From positions 6,237-70,236 of the forward strand of contig CAJNOJ010000295.1 of NCBI GenBank assembly GCA_905250025.1: a stretch of DNA of 64,000 nt, read 5' to 3'. Within the stretch, counting starts at the first letter, position 1. Each line of letters starts with the position of its first letter. This document shows, in pieces, positions 34,478-45,662 of this stretch. This DNA is from Adineta ricciae. Its lineage: Eukaryota; Rotifera; Eurotatoria; Adinetida; Adinetidae. The translations under genes were made by a program, and so were the position numbers. The notes under the pieces were generated by a model. That model saw only the letters and a program-made list of their open reading frames with translations, had not been told where the DNA came from and made no database searches.

Positions 34478-36415
34478 ATGAAATCTTCCATAGTAACATC
34501 TGCGGAAGAAATACTCCCTAAAATCAAGCTAAATAAGAAAAAGAGATGGATGACTGACAATATCTTACAACTAATGGAACAGAGACGACGCAAAAAGTCA
34601 AATCCGCTTGAATACAAGCTTCTAGACAAAGAAATCAAAAAGAAATGTTCGGAAGCAAAAGAAATATGGCTAAATGAGCAGTGCTCAGAAGTCGAGAATG
34701 AGCTGAATGTGAACACCAGATACGCTCATAAAAAGATAGATGAAATCATAGGGAAACCCAGATGCACAAGTTCTGGATGTATCAAATCAAAAAATGGAGC
34801 AATCCTCATAGAGAAACAAGATGTACTGAATAGATGGTCAGAATATATAAACGAGCTCTTTGACGATAATAGAGCTTCCAAACCAATAATAAAGAAAAAT
34901 ATAGAAGGACCTTCAATAATGAAAGATGAAGTAAGACACGCCATAAAGTCAATGAAAATGAACAAAGCTACAGGTCCTGACGGTATATCCGTTGAAATGA
35001 TTCAATGTCTAGATGAAATAGGTGTCGATGTCATGACAAAACTAGTAAATAAGATCTATGACACCGGTGATATCCCAGAAGATCTAACTAAATCCATATT
35101 TATAGCTCTTCCAAAAAAGTCGGGAGCTACCGAATGTGAACTTCATCGCACAATCAGTCTTATGAGTCACGTAACAAAAATTCTACTCAAGATTCTAATG
35201 CTGCGTATGAAAAATAAGATCACACCAGAAATAGCCAAAGAACAATACGGATTCATGCCTGACAAAGGTACCAGAAATGCCATCTTTATCCTTCGCATGA
35301 TAATCGAAAGATCCATAGAAGTCAAACACGACTTATATCTATGTTTTCTTGATTACACAAAAGCTTTTGACAAAGTCAAACATGACAATCTACTCGAAAT
35401 TCTAGATCAGGTCGATATTGATGGCAAAGATCTTCAATTAATACGAAATCTCTACTGGAATCAAAAAGCCGCCATGAAAATAAACGGTGACACTAGCGAA
35501 TACACAAATATCAAGAGAGGTGTCAGACAAGGTTGTGTTCTATCTCCAGATCTCTTCAACATCTACAGTGAAATGATACTTAGAAATCTAGAAGATGTAG
35601 AAGGAATGAAAATAGGAGGTTATAACTTTAACAACCTAAGATATGCAGACGACACTGTATTGATAGCTAGCACTGTGGAAGACCTACAGGAAATGATTGA
35701 TATAGTCTCAAAAGAAACTTTGAAGATGGGACTATCACTCAGCGTCAAGAAATCAGAATGCATGAGCATCTCAAAGAGTAAAAGCCCTCCGACATGCAAC
35801 GTAAACATAAATGGAGAGCAAGTCGAACAGGTTCTTCGCTTCAACTATCTCGGATCTGTCATAACATCAGATGGGCGTTGCGATGAAGATATCAAAAAGA
35901 GAATTGCTCTCTCCAAACAAGCGTTCCAAAAGATGAGTCCGATTTTGAAAAATAGATCCATATCGATCAGCACTAAAACAAGAGTCCTCAAATCTTATGT
36001 CTGGTCGATTCTGTTATACGGATCTGAATGTTGGACAATTAACAAAGAGATGGAAAGACGCTTGGAGGCCACCGAAATGTGGTTCCTAAGAAGAATGCTA
36101 AACGTCCCCTGGACAGCTAAAGAAACCAATGAGTCAGTACTAATAAAAGCAAAATGGAAAAGATGTATAATGAATACCATCCGTTATAGACAGCTGAAAT
36201 TTCTTGGTCATATCATCCGAAAAGGTTGCTTAGAACACCTGGTTTTGAGCGGAAAAATTAATGGAAAGAAAGACAAAGGCCGATCAAGAATCAAGTACCT
36301 CGAAAACATGAACCTCTGGATCGAAAAACGAGGTCACGAGCATATTGACTTCCTTCACGCAGCACAAGACCGGAAGAATTGGCGTATCATGTTAGCCAAC
36401 GTCTGTAACAGATAG
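34478..36415 (+). CDS. LINE reverse transcriptase frame (RTE-type), open
   Basis: A 645-residue open frame with RT motifs in order: KMNKATGPDGISVEM, a conserved IALPKKSG block, LCFLDYTKAFDKV (first Asp), GVRQGCVLSPDLFNIY, and LRYADDTVLIAS with the catalytic ADD. The C-terminal region (WLRR/FLGHII type, ending WRIMLANVC) is characteristic of RTE elements. No RNase H follows. The frame is intact but the upstream endonuclease is broken, so it is a relic of a recently active copy. Confidence 0.82.
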   Translation: MKSSIVTSAEEILPKIKLNKKKRWMTDNILQLMEQRRRKKSNPLEYKLLDKEIKKKCSEAKEIWLNEQCSEVENELNVNTRYAHKKIDEIIGKPRCTSSGCIKSKNGAILIEKQDVLNRWSEYINELFDDNRASKPIIKKNIEGPSIMKDEVRHAIKSMKMNKATGPDGISVEMIQCLDEIGVDVMTKLVNKIYDTGDIPEDLTKSIFIALPKKSGATECELHRTISLMSHVTKILLKILMLRMKNKITPEIAKEQYGFMPDKGTRNAIFILRMIIERSIEVKHDLYLCFLDYTKAFDKVKHDNLLEILDQVDIDGKDLQLIRNLYWNQKAAMKINGDTSEYTNIKRGVRQGCVLSPDLFNIYSEMILRNLEDVEGMKIGGYNFNNLRYADDTVLIASTVEDLQEMIDIVSKETLKMGLSLSVKKSECMSISKSKSPPTCNVNINGEQVEQVLRFNYLGSVITSDGRCDEDIKKRIALSKQAFQKMSPILKNRSISISTKTRVLKSYVWSILLYGSECWTINKEMERRLEATEMWFLRRMLNVPWTAKETNESVLIKAKWKRCIMNTIRYRQLKFLGHIIRKGCLEHLVLSGKINGKKDKGRSRIKYLENMNLWIEKRGHEHIDFLHAAQDRKNWRIMLANVCNR

Positions 36416-36918
36416 GGCACTCATCTGATCTGATCTGATAATAAGGTGTAAAGTATATCAATGGTTTGACAACGCTATATTGGATATATGTGAGTATTCT
36501 CACGAATCGTCTGTTATTATTTGAGATAATTTTGTCTGTAATGAATAACTGGAATATTTTCATGAAGAATACTTTTGTACAGTGCTATCCTACATACATA
36601 GTTTCTTTTTTCATCCTATTGATATGACATCATGTCATGATATATGCATACGATATGTATATCTTATTCCGTTCTTCGATCATACATGAATACATGCGTC
36701 ATTTGTCTGGTATGTTCAAGTGCATATATTTTCGCTCTTGTTCTCGTTCTTTCTGTATAAAATGACACATACTCTCTTGTACCTTTTAGTAAATCCTCTT
36801 ATTCCTATCGTTTTTCAGCGAGCTCGTGATTTTCTTCGTAAAAAACTATATAAACCTTCTTATTGAAACAGTAAAGTCATTATATATCTCACTAAATACT
36901 ACTATTATACGAAGACAT

Positions 36919-38368
36919 ATGAGTTCGAAGAAATCCACTGATTCCAATCATCAGAAACACTGAACTCGACAGTCTACGCAATTTAACAATGAGTCGAACG
37001 ATGAAGAAGTTGATGTCGAAATGTCTTCGACTCTTCAAGATAGTTCCCATGAATCAGATAATGGCGTGGTGGTAAAGGATTCAGGCGATGAATCTGATGC
37101 AAGTACTGGTGAAACTGGGAATGATAGTGATGATGAACCACCCGGACGTCGAGCAAAACGTCAACCACAAGTTGAACAATCACCAGTTCAAATATTTACA
37201 GCACAATCTAGACATCAATGGGCGACCTATCTTTCGTGCGACTCTATGAGCAAGAATCGTTTCAAAGCCTTACTTCAGCTTAGCTCGATTACAAGTATGC
37301 TATACGCCCGGTGGATCGCTCACGGTAGACGAACAGTTTATTCCAACTCGTGGCCGATGTAATTTTCGTCAGTATATGACTAGTAAACCGGGGAAATGTG
37401 CCCTGAAGACCTTTTGGTGTTGTGATTCAAATACAGCATATCCTTTGAATAGTGAGGTTTATCTAGGTCATCACGCTGGAGCAACAGCAGCAGCTAATGC
37501 AAATCGAATTCGTAATTTGGTAAAACGATTGGTACATCCTTGGATCAATACAGGAGGAATCATTACTGCAGATAACTATTTTACCAGTGCAGAGTTGGCA
37601 AAGAATCTTCTAGGTGTTCAAACAACTCTTGTAGGAACTATTCGACAAAATAAAAAGGAAATTCCACGAGGGCTGCAACCGAATGCACAACGTCTTGAAC
37701 AATCATCGATATTTTCTTTTGATCGACAGTTAACATTAGTTAGTTATGTGCCGAAAAAATCTCATGCTGTAATTCCGCTGTCATCTTTTCATCATGATCA
37801 GACAATTGTAGACGATGCAAAGAAAAAGCGAGAAATTATCTTACATTACAATGACACAAAAGGTGGTGTCGATCATATGAATCAAATGGTTCAAACTTAT
37901 TCCTGTAAACGAACGACAAAACGGTGGCCAATAACGTTCTTTTTCAACATACTTGACATTGATCCTCTTGCTGCTTTTCTAACGTCGACAACCAAAACTC
38001 CTCAATGGAATGAGAAGAAAAACTACCGTCGCCGTCTATTTCTAATAGAACTAGGTTATGATCTTATTCAATCGCATTTGGACCGACGACGACAGCAACC
38101 ACATGCACTTCAGCAGACTGTTCGAATAGCCATACAAGCACTTGGACTCACTGTTACTACTTCACATCCAACTATTGTTTCAGCATCTACTGGCAAGCAA
38201 CGTTGTCATCTTTGTCCAAGAGAACGTGATCGAAAGGTTAATACTCATTGTTCAAGTTGTAATGCTCCTTGTTGTCCAGATCACCACACAGTTATTTGTA
38301 CTATGTGTAACGAAACATTATCAGGAAAAGTGCGGACTATAAGAAAATGTTTCAGAAATAAAAGATAA
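36919..38368 (+). pseudogene. piggyBac-family transposase, internally deleted and frameshifted
   Basis: An acidic N-terminus (from ATG 36919, with TGA at 36961) runs in one frame to about 37290. The piggyBac catalytic core follows in another frame: LTVDEQFIPTRGR (first Asp), FRQYMTSKPGK, GGIITADNYFTS (second Asp) and KGGVDHMNQ (third Asp). A Cys/His-rich C-terminal finger ends it (RCHLCPRER... CSSCNAPCC). The segment normally between the N-terminal MSxNRF box and the YxPGxxLTVDE box is missing, so a large deletion plus frameshift has occurred. The bases GTATGAGGG followed by TTAA (38550-38553) may be the 3' end; a matching 5' end was not found. Confidence 0.82.
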
Positions 38369-38833
38369 AATAACGAAATATAGATCCTTTCCTATAAGAA
38401 ACTAAGTCTATAAGACGCAACTTATATATAACATAATACTATTATAGTATGCTACTTAAGACGCGTATTATATGTATCTCATTGAGTTGGGGTCCGTGCG
38501 GATCCCAGGTGGGTAATAAGTGGTAGTCCTATAAGTGGGCGTATGAGGGTTAATTACGAGTTCCATCATTTCTAGAATGCATCTTTTGGCACTAGGAGGG
38601 TTTAAACTCTCATCTCATGCGTTTGCGAGTGATAGAAACGATTTTTTTTTTGATGAAAAATACTATCAACAATGAGTCGTGATGAAAGAAAAAACGCCCA
38701 TCGAATCACAGCACGCTTTCAACGTGCATTACACTTCTTCTTATTTACTATTTCGCGACGAGCGATCATCTGAAAAACAAATTTCGACTTCGATTTCACT
38801 TTTCTGCTTCGTCGGATTTAAACACAAATGCAA
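38369..38833. other. Spacer with the possible piggyBac 3' end
   Basis: It includes GGGCGTATGAGGG abutting TTAA at 38550-38553, compatible with a piggyBac terminus and target. Otherwise no gene is seen. Confidence 0.4.
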
Positions 38834-39456
38834 ATGTCCTTAACTCCCTATATAAGACGAGATTTAGTCCCCCATGCAAGACGAGTGCGAAGATCACCGA
38901 TCAGAATACGCAATTTAGATACATCGTATAATAGTCATCAATCATCGTCGCGTATTATAATTTTAAATATTGAAGATACAAGAGGAGCTTCATCAGGAAC
39001 ACAGTAGGAATTCCATTGCTTTTTGTAACGAATTTTAATTTGATTTCTTTATCTTTTAGAACTTCCACCTGGTGTTTGAGATTTCTCGTAGGTCTTCTCA
39101 TTGGTCTACTTCTCTTAACAGTCATTCTTGTTCCAGTTTTGGTGACAGTTCTTAGAAGTATGCAATACATTCATTCGAAATCTAAAAATATTATCCTATT
39201 GTCTTGATTTTTAACAGCAACGACAACAACAACCTTCACGACGACTACCACCACCACCACAACAACAACAACAACAACAACGACGACGACGACAACGACA
39301 ACGACGACGACTACGACTACTACCACAACGACTACCACCACATCAACTTCTACTACTTCGACGAGTACATCGACGACCTCAACTACGTCCAGTGCTACAA
39401 CGACGACAACTACGGCAACTGAAACAACCACTACAATTACAGTTGTTCCGGGTTGA
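38834..39456 (+). CDS. Small single-pass membrane protein with poly-Thr tail
   Basis: Three exons (38834-39003, 39060-39157, 39218-39456) join in phase across GT/AG introns of 56 and 60 bp, giving 168 residues. The basic N-terminus (MSLTPYIRRD... RRVRRSPIRIR) is followed by one strong hydrophobic helix (FLVGLLIGLLLLTVILVPVLV). An ~80-residue C-terminal tail is almost entirely Thr, with some Ser. The positive N-terminal flank predicts a type II topology with the Thr tail outside, a likely mucin-type O-glycosylation substrate. In related proteins such linkers usually lead to an extracellular domain; here a stop follows VVPG, and an assembly gap lies 500 bp downstream, so truncation is possible. 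The Thr tract is encoded by an ACN microsatellite. Confidence 0.65.
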
Positions 39457-39894
39457 ATGAGTATCACAACATATTCGGTATATATTTATAAAGCTAATTT
39501 ATTCTTCACTTAATTGAAACTGTATGTGCAACTATATGCGATTCTCTTCCCATTTCGAGCAACAGCTGTTGTATACGTCCATAATGATGCTTTTCATTTG
39601 AAAATAAAATTGCCATGCGAATATAATTGTAGATAAAAGATACAACCCTGGCCTACTTTCAAAACGTTCTCTTGTCTAGATTTATAGCTGTTGTTACTTC
39701 AGCAAATAAAAACAATTGATGTAAGCTGAGAGTGAGAGCGGATGAGAATCCGATACAGATATACATGTGTAACACAATCGTCTAAAGTACTGAAGGAACA
39801 AATTAATATTTTAACGGTATTGTACAGCATTAAAATATGTGGTTTTCTTCGATTTTATTTTCGTTAGATTTCTAAAAATCAGGGCTCCCGATCA
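39457..39894. other. Spacer, no gene seen
   Basis: AT-rich sequence between the poly-Thr gene and the assembly gap, with no recognisable feature. Confidence 0.45.
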
Positions 39895-39906
39895 GGGGGG
39901 CTGGGG

Positions 39907-39940
<34 letters not shown>

Positions 39941-39960
39941 CACCACGCCCCGCCGCCCCC
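39895..39960. other. G/C homopolymer run at gap edge, probable assembly artefact
   Basis: A run of G, then about 30 C, then a CCG-rich tail abuts the N block. It is unlike any other base composition in the window and fits low-quality polymer sequence at a contig end. The Pro/Gly open frames across it are not genes. Confidence 0.75.
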
Positions 39961-40060
39961 NNNNNNNNNNNNNNNNNNNNNNNNNNNNNNNNNNNNNNNN
40001 NNNNNNNNNNNNNNNNNNNNNNNNNNNNNNNNNNNNNNNNNNNNNNNNNNNNNNNNNNNN
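39961..40060. other. Assembly gap of exactly 100 N
   Basis: A run of 100 N, a conventional placeholder length for a gap of unknown size. Confidence 0.98.
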
Positions 40061-40605
40061 GGTGGTATGTAATTATCAAGGTCAGTACCTCGAATATCTT
40101 CAGTGGCACCAAGAAGCATTTCAGATCTCCAAAAGCATCTTCCCTCCAAATCATCCTATGTTAGCTGTTGCGTATGATGGTATTGCTGAGATATACGTAC
40201 TGTAAACTCGGATTTTATTCAGAAGCTATAAAATATCGTCAAGACGCACATGATATATATGTAAAAACTCTTCCTATAAATCATGCACTCTTAGCAACTT
40301 GTCTTAACAACATTGGTATAGTCTATTGTCACACGGGAAAGTATACAGAAGCACTTTCATATTACGAGAAAGTACTTGACATGCGGCTCAATATTTTTGG
40401 TTTGCACCACTCGAATATAGCTTCCTTGTACCAGAATATTGGTTCACTGCACTATAGAAAAGGCAATTATTCGACAGTGCGTCAATTTACTAAAAAAGCT
40501 CTTGAAATTTATGAAGAACGTTTTCCGTCCGATCATGTTGATTTAGTAAAGTCTTATAATACTATTGGTTTGATTCATTATAAAGGGAAAATCTTGAGGG
40601 TGTGA
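40061..40605 (+). pseudogene. TPR-repeat protein fragment (kinesin light chain-like TPRs), frameshifted
   Basis: From 40168 the frame encodes about three tandem 42-residue tetratricopeptide repeats of the kinesin-light-chain type: YSEAIKYRQDAHDIY, NNIGIVYCHTGKYTEALSYYEK and QNIGSLHYRKGNYSTVRQFTKKAL. Before that, 40070-40185 encodes another repeat (EYLQWHQEAFQISKS...PNHPMLAVAYDGIAEIY) in a different frame. An apparent 4-base insertion near 40195-40200 breaks the join. The 5' end is lost in the gap and the 3' end degenerates after 'GLIHYKGK'. It is probably a pseudogene of a TPR scaffold protein. Confidence 0.7.
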
Positions 40606-41965
40606 GGGTGAGGGAGGCAAATGATAACAATTAAAGTAGCACGCAATAACTTTCAAACTAATACAGTGAACATAAATCAAGAATAATGAAAAGGTTGTCT
40701 TTTTATAATGATAGCTTTTAGAACTCAAAGGTGCTGAAAGCCATTTCAAATAGTATACATAAGATACGAGCAAGTGAAAACTTCTATATATGTCAAACTG
40801 TAAAACAAGCTAACCACATACTCAAAGATGTCTTGTCTGAGATATCAGTCATTCAAGATCAGTATTCATTTAGCTACTTATAAATAAATATACCACTAGG
40901 ATTGTACTAGAAAATATGAACTTAATGCATTTCTACAATGTATTTATTGACACTGCATACGTTCTCGATACGAATAAATCGCAATAAAATGAATCTATAG
41001 AATACTACTGCAAAAAGTATATGCATTCGAATGTGTTTGGTTGAATTTGGCTATTTGGTCAAGACGTATTGTCCAGAAACTGCTGCATTTAGAAGGCGGG
41101 AACAATTCGTTTATATACCAAAGTGTATCCGTTTTTAGTTGGAACAGATATCATGCGAGATGATTAAGTATCAAAAGTAGGGGGTCGTTAAAGATACATG
41201 AAACTATCTAAAAATCTCTTTAACCAAAGCCCATAACACAAATACATGGAATAAAAACTTTTTATACCGCTTTACAAGCAAGTATACTCAAGTGAAGTAT
41301 TGCTTGTACTCCTGATGATCATTCTTATAATGAAAAATATAACTTTGTCGGAAATTGTTTTTCAAAACATATTGATTGGCAAAAAACTTCTAGGTAAGTA
41401 TATTACATCTATGGGAGTATAAAAGTACAACTACAACGATGACAAATGATGCATCACTATACCTCTCACCACTGACAAAAGTGATGTAGAGATGTTGTCT
41501 ATTATATTCTTTTGAACGACAGTATATTTTTGAATTCTGTAAGCTCTCCTTAGTTTATTATCAGTAACCGATGGTTTTCTTTTTTCAACTTCAGCTGCTG
41601 TGACGATATCAGACTTATCGATTTGGTGATGGAACACCGACGAGCAAGATGTGAACAGGGGAAAAAGTCAACCATTTAAAAAAGATCTCTCCTGTCATCA
41701 TTCATCCATCATTACTAAACAACGTGAAGCAAAATAATTAACTTTGTTTAAATATGTGTAGTTTGGTATTTCCGTTGTTGACGTTGATTTGTATGTTGTC
41801 TTTCTAAATAGTTAGAAGGAAGCATAAGATTCGCTTTTTTTCTAGAATTTCATGTCTCGTTTGTATTGACGTAAGCAGCAATAAGTTATACGATTACTTC
41901 CTCTGTGAGGTAACGTCTATTCAATGTTTTGTGTTTTGTTTGGCTTCATCGAATCTAGGAAGACA
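40606..41965. other. Non-coding spacer
   Basis: Short frames only, without motifs. Nothing recognised. Confidence 0.5.
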
Positions 41966-42873
41966 ATGTTTTCAGACAAGGGCATCAAAATTCTAAAAGT
42001 TATCGTTCTCATTACTGTGTGTTTCTCTATGATTTATATCAGGTCAATAGTACGTTGTGCTTTACAATTATGAAGAAAAGCTAATCGATCGATTAAACTC
42101 AGACAATGCACAACTGTATTACGTCAACAGGAAGGTCGACTTGGTAATCGTCTATTCATGTCTGCTTCTACTTATGGTTTATCACTCAGTCGGTCATGCT
42201 ATTTGTAGATCCATTCATTCATCATGACAGAATTCGGTCAATCATTCTAGAAAAAAAACTACCTAATAATCTATTATCAAAATCATACTCGAATGATTCA
42301 AAATTCATTCAGTAGATGAACAACCATTGTTCTTTCGTACCTCCAATTTTGTATCCTAACTATGCCTGTTTGTTCGAGTTATCTGGATTTTGGCAAGTGT
42401 ACAAGTATTTCGTCGATTGCAAACAGCAATTGAGATGACAATTACGTTTTAAATAATCGATCTTATATCGAATCGATGACTTTCTTAGTAAAACTAGCAA
42501 TAGAAATAACTCAACGCTAGTAGATTTACATATCTGCCGTGTTGCTGTAAATGAATACATATTCAATGTCATGTCATACTTTCAAGTGAAGTATGGTTTT
42601 ATTACATTTTTTCAGCATCAGATGAGAAAGTATACTGTCAAAAAGCATTTCCACATAGGAGCGGTTGATAATCACAACCAGTCCATTTAATGCAACTGAG
42701 GATTTGACTATATTCGATCATGCTATGATTACTGTCGGTATGTTTAGTTGGTGGGGAGTATTTCTTTTACATATCGAGTCAGGAGAGATGATCAAGGATT
42801 CAAAGCCATATCATAGTCCTCTTGATTTCGGTTGTCGATGTGAGGATTTTTTTCATACTGGTTTTCATTCATA
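41966..42873 (+). pseudogene. Decayed alpha-1,2-fucosyltransferase-like gene (GT11)
   Basis: Fragments in successive frames follow the GT11 order. There is a signal-anchor N-terminus from ATG 41966 (hydrophobic ILKVIVLITVCFSMIYI, stopped by TGA at 42071). The substrate-pocket motif EGRLGNRLFMSASTYGL lies near 42130-42180, and a middle LSGFWQVYKYF near 42380-42410. The C-terminal block LTIFDHAMITVGMFSWWGVFLL is near 42700-42770. Several stops and frameshifts separate these, so no protein can be made. An intact gene would encode a type II Golgi enzyme adding fucose to galactose. Confidence 0.62.
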
Positions 42874-43152
42874 AATAAAACTCATTAAATTTCGCGCAGA
42901 GTATACATTCTCGTTCGCAAATATGTGCATACTGCGTCAAAGGCCAATTTGTCTTCTATGGTGAATAAATGGAGATCTCCACAACACGAAATATGCAGCA
43001 CTGTTGGCGTTCTGAGAAGATTTATTAATAAACATCGATATTAAGCGTTATAAAAAGCGCCTCTTCTTTTGTCTATAGAAAATGTCATGATTCTTGCTTA
43101 ACAAACAGAATGATGCACCGCTTCTTTTTCGATCAATTGTCATCTATTCCAT
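42874..43152. other. Spacer
   Basis: No feature recognised between the fucosyltransferase relic and the PAN-domain gene's 3' end. Confidence 0.4.
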
Positions 43153-45662
43153 TCAATTTGATTGATAAATAATCTTTTCCCAAGATGTATCGCTGTTAAG
43201 TCCTGTTGTTGAACCACATCTATATCCACCACTACTAGCAGTATGCCAACATAACCGATAGTTAGCATTTGTTGAAGCAGTATCACAGCTGGATCGTGTT
43301 ACAGTGTCACCACCAGATACGAAACCCCATGAGTATGAATCTGAATAATACCAACCTACACCGTTCGCAATATGGATACAATTAATTACGGATCCGCAGT
43401 TGTAAAGCACATCATTTCGATTACCCATTGCTGCTACGGTCAAATTCACGCTACCTGCCGGTCGACATCCAAGTAGCAAATTGTTTTTATTGCATGATGA
43501 TAAAATCGATGACAGGGAACTTACTTCCATAATCGTTGCATATGTTGCTGAATAACACAGAGACCATCCACTTGGTAACGATGATGGATTGAAATCGAGT
43601 TGAACGCCAGTAAAGATGAGTACATCTATGTCAAGACAAATTCAGTATTATGGACGAGTATGAGCGCATCCTATGAAATATGTTCATATTTCTCTTGTAT
43701 TTAGGCCAAATCATTTTAATAGAGACATGACCGAATACGAATGGTTGAGCGAAAAAAGACTCACCTGACTAGAAAAAGGTTCAAACCAATTCATACAAGC
43801 ATGAATCATTCTTCAGTACCTCTAGAATATGACACAGTCAAAAATTCTTTTTTGACGCTTAATAGAAGCACAGGGAAAGGTTTTTCCCGAGAGAAATTTC
43901 CTATCTCCAGTTTTGATGAAAATTTTATCACATATACAAGTTTGGTCGTAAAGTTTATCCTGAAAGTTTCAAAAATTTTCGCCGTATTGTTAGAAATATA
44001 TTCGCTCGTTGCCTGCTTCATTTTAATTGAATAACATCTGAGAGGACAAGCATTTTTACATATGTTTATGACAAAAATATCTGGTAAGAAAAAATACCGT
44101 CATCAAAAGTTTAAAGGAAATAAGAGATGCTAATATCTTTTTTTGCGTGATTTGACCCATAAAAATTTTAAAACAGTTAGGAATAAATTTAGTACTAAAC
44201 ACATCTCCTAAATTCAATCTTAAATCCTTCCAGACTCTCACCCGCTTATCCGCAATGTCAAATAAGTCTTAGTGACCAAAATGCGGACTTAGAATAAGCT
44301 TTCTGGCCAAAGCGTACAGCCAGAGGAAATCTTATTATCTTGCACGAATAAACAAAGATTAAGCATTTTTACGACTCTATAACCCTTTTTTCAGAAAAGG
44401 GAATAAATTAACAAGCTTAGCCTGTAGATTTGTGACTTTTTCTTCTAAATAAGCAATGTCGAAAGTTTTTTAAAGAAAATATCCAGAAAAAATATAGCAC
44501 ACAGGTCTGGTCATATGCATAAATAACTCAGATGGCTATGTATATTCGTACAAAGTTTTATCTCAGCCAGACAAAGAGATCATTTAGGTCTTATTTAGTT
44601 CAAGAATATGATATTTAGTATAACAAACTCTTTTTATAATGTCTTCGAAGATTCGAATCTGTCTTAAAATTGTTTACGAATATCAAACTTTTTTTCGAAG
44701 CCTAATACTAAGTAAAAAAGTGTTTTTTTTTCTCGGAAACTTCTTCCACTCTTACGTACTAGCTTCTTTTGCAGCATTCAGAAAATAGTAATCATATACT
44801 TATATGTTACATACTAGTAGCTACTGAAGTAGTAGTTGATGTTGACGTCGTGCTTGATGTTGTTGACGTCGTGCTTGATGTTGTTGACGTAGTTGGCTCT
44901 TTTTGTGAAAAAAAGACAATTATCAAAATGAAAGAAAGAAGTTCTATAAGTCCTAACTAAAAGTTGGTCTTCTACGTGTAATCACTGAGGATCTTTCTAA
45001 CCATTGAGATTCACTGAGAGCAAAGAAGGCTATATTTTCTTCGAAATCGCACATATCAACACCCTCAAGATACAACAATTCATTTCTTGGAATAAATTCG
45101 CTTTGTATTCTTGCTCTTGTCTGATATACCATTTATTTTAATGAACATTGAAAGCCATCTATATTTAAAGATGACACTGGATAATAGGAAATATTAGTAA
45201 TGGAAATAGGTGAACCGGTTTTCCAGTATCTCATACGCGATAACTTTGCAATCAATCTCTTTCGTACGCTTTTTTATCAGAAACTTTGCTCTTTCGAATA
45301 AAACAAAGTTTAAGGCGCTACCACTTACCAGGTGGTATTCGAGTTTCACTTTGAACAATTAATGAAATCACATTTGAATTGACCAACATATTTGCGTTCT
45401 GAATCGATGTATCAGTAAATAACTGACAGACCAAAGTTGATTGATAAAAACTAGCCGCTTTACATTGAAGCAGCGATAGACAAGTTATTCGACATTTGAG
45501 AACATCTTCCGTCGTTTGATTGACGTAAGATATACAAGTGGTGTTAACGCATTGAAATTCCAAACCGTTAAATACAAACATTTTCAATGATCGCATATCT
45601 TGTGCAACGAATTGTTCAATAAGAAGAGACAAAAGCGTAAGATACATTCCTCTTTGAGACAT
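43153..45662 (-). CDS. Secreted PAN/Apple-domain protein with Thr/Ser linker and Cys-rich C-terminal domain
   Basis: Three exons (45662-45329, 44898-44815, 43625-43153) join in phase 1 with GT/AG introns, giving 296 residues. Exon 1 encodes a signal peptide (MYLTLLSLLIEQFVAQ) and a PAN/Apple-like domain with the CxxxCLxxxxCxAxxF pattern. Exon 2 is a 28-residue Ser/Thr linker with two copies of a 21-bp repeat. Exon 3 is a compact domain with LLLGCRPAGS, NGVGWYYSDSYSWGF, RLCWHT and GYRCGS motifs; I recognise the pattern from invertebrate extracellular proteins but have no domain name for it. The role is probably extracellular adhesion or glycan/protein binding. A second copy of exon 1 lies at 51372-51705. 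Confidence 0.8.
44385..44403. repeat. Small hairpin repeat ACCCTTTTTTCAGAAAAGGG
   Basis: The bases form a short hairpin followed by AATAAATTA. The same hairpin-plus-AATAA arrangement is at about 19992-20015. It lies inside the second intron of the PAN-domain gene and is probably a transposon terminus. Confidence 0.4.

Larger units (their letters stand above)
33060..36443 (+). mobile_element. Non-LTR retrotransposon, RTE-type, decayed
   Basis: A 5' untranslated part (from about 33130; start not exact) is followed by an apurinic-type endonuclease region (33549 onward), a broken linker, and a long reverse transcriptase frame (34478-36415). The 3' end is a short (TGATC)n-like tandem tail (about 36422-36440). 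Endonuclease then RT with no RNase H, plus a microsatellite tail, fit the RTE clade. It lies directly downstream of the PP1-like gene. Confidence 0.8.

Noticed and set aside
39171..39467. 98-codon poly-Val open frame on the minus strand
   Set aside because: It is the reverse complement of the ACN repeat that codes the Thr tail on the plus strand, where splicing and phase support a gene.
39839..40154. Pro/Gly-rich frames across the N block
   Set aside because: They are translated from homopolymer C/G and N; an assembly artefact.
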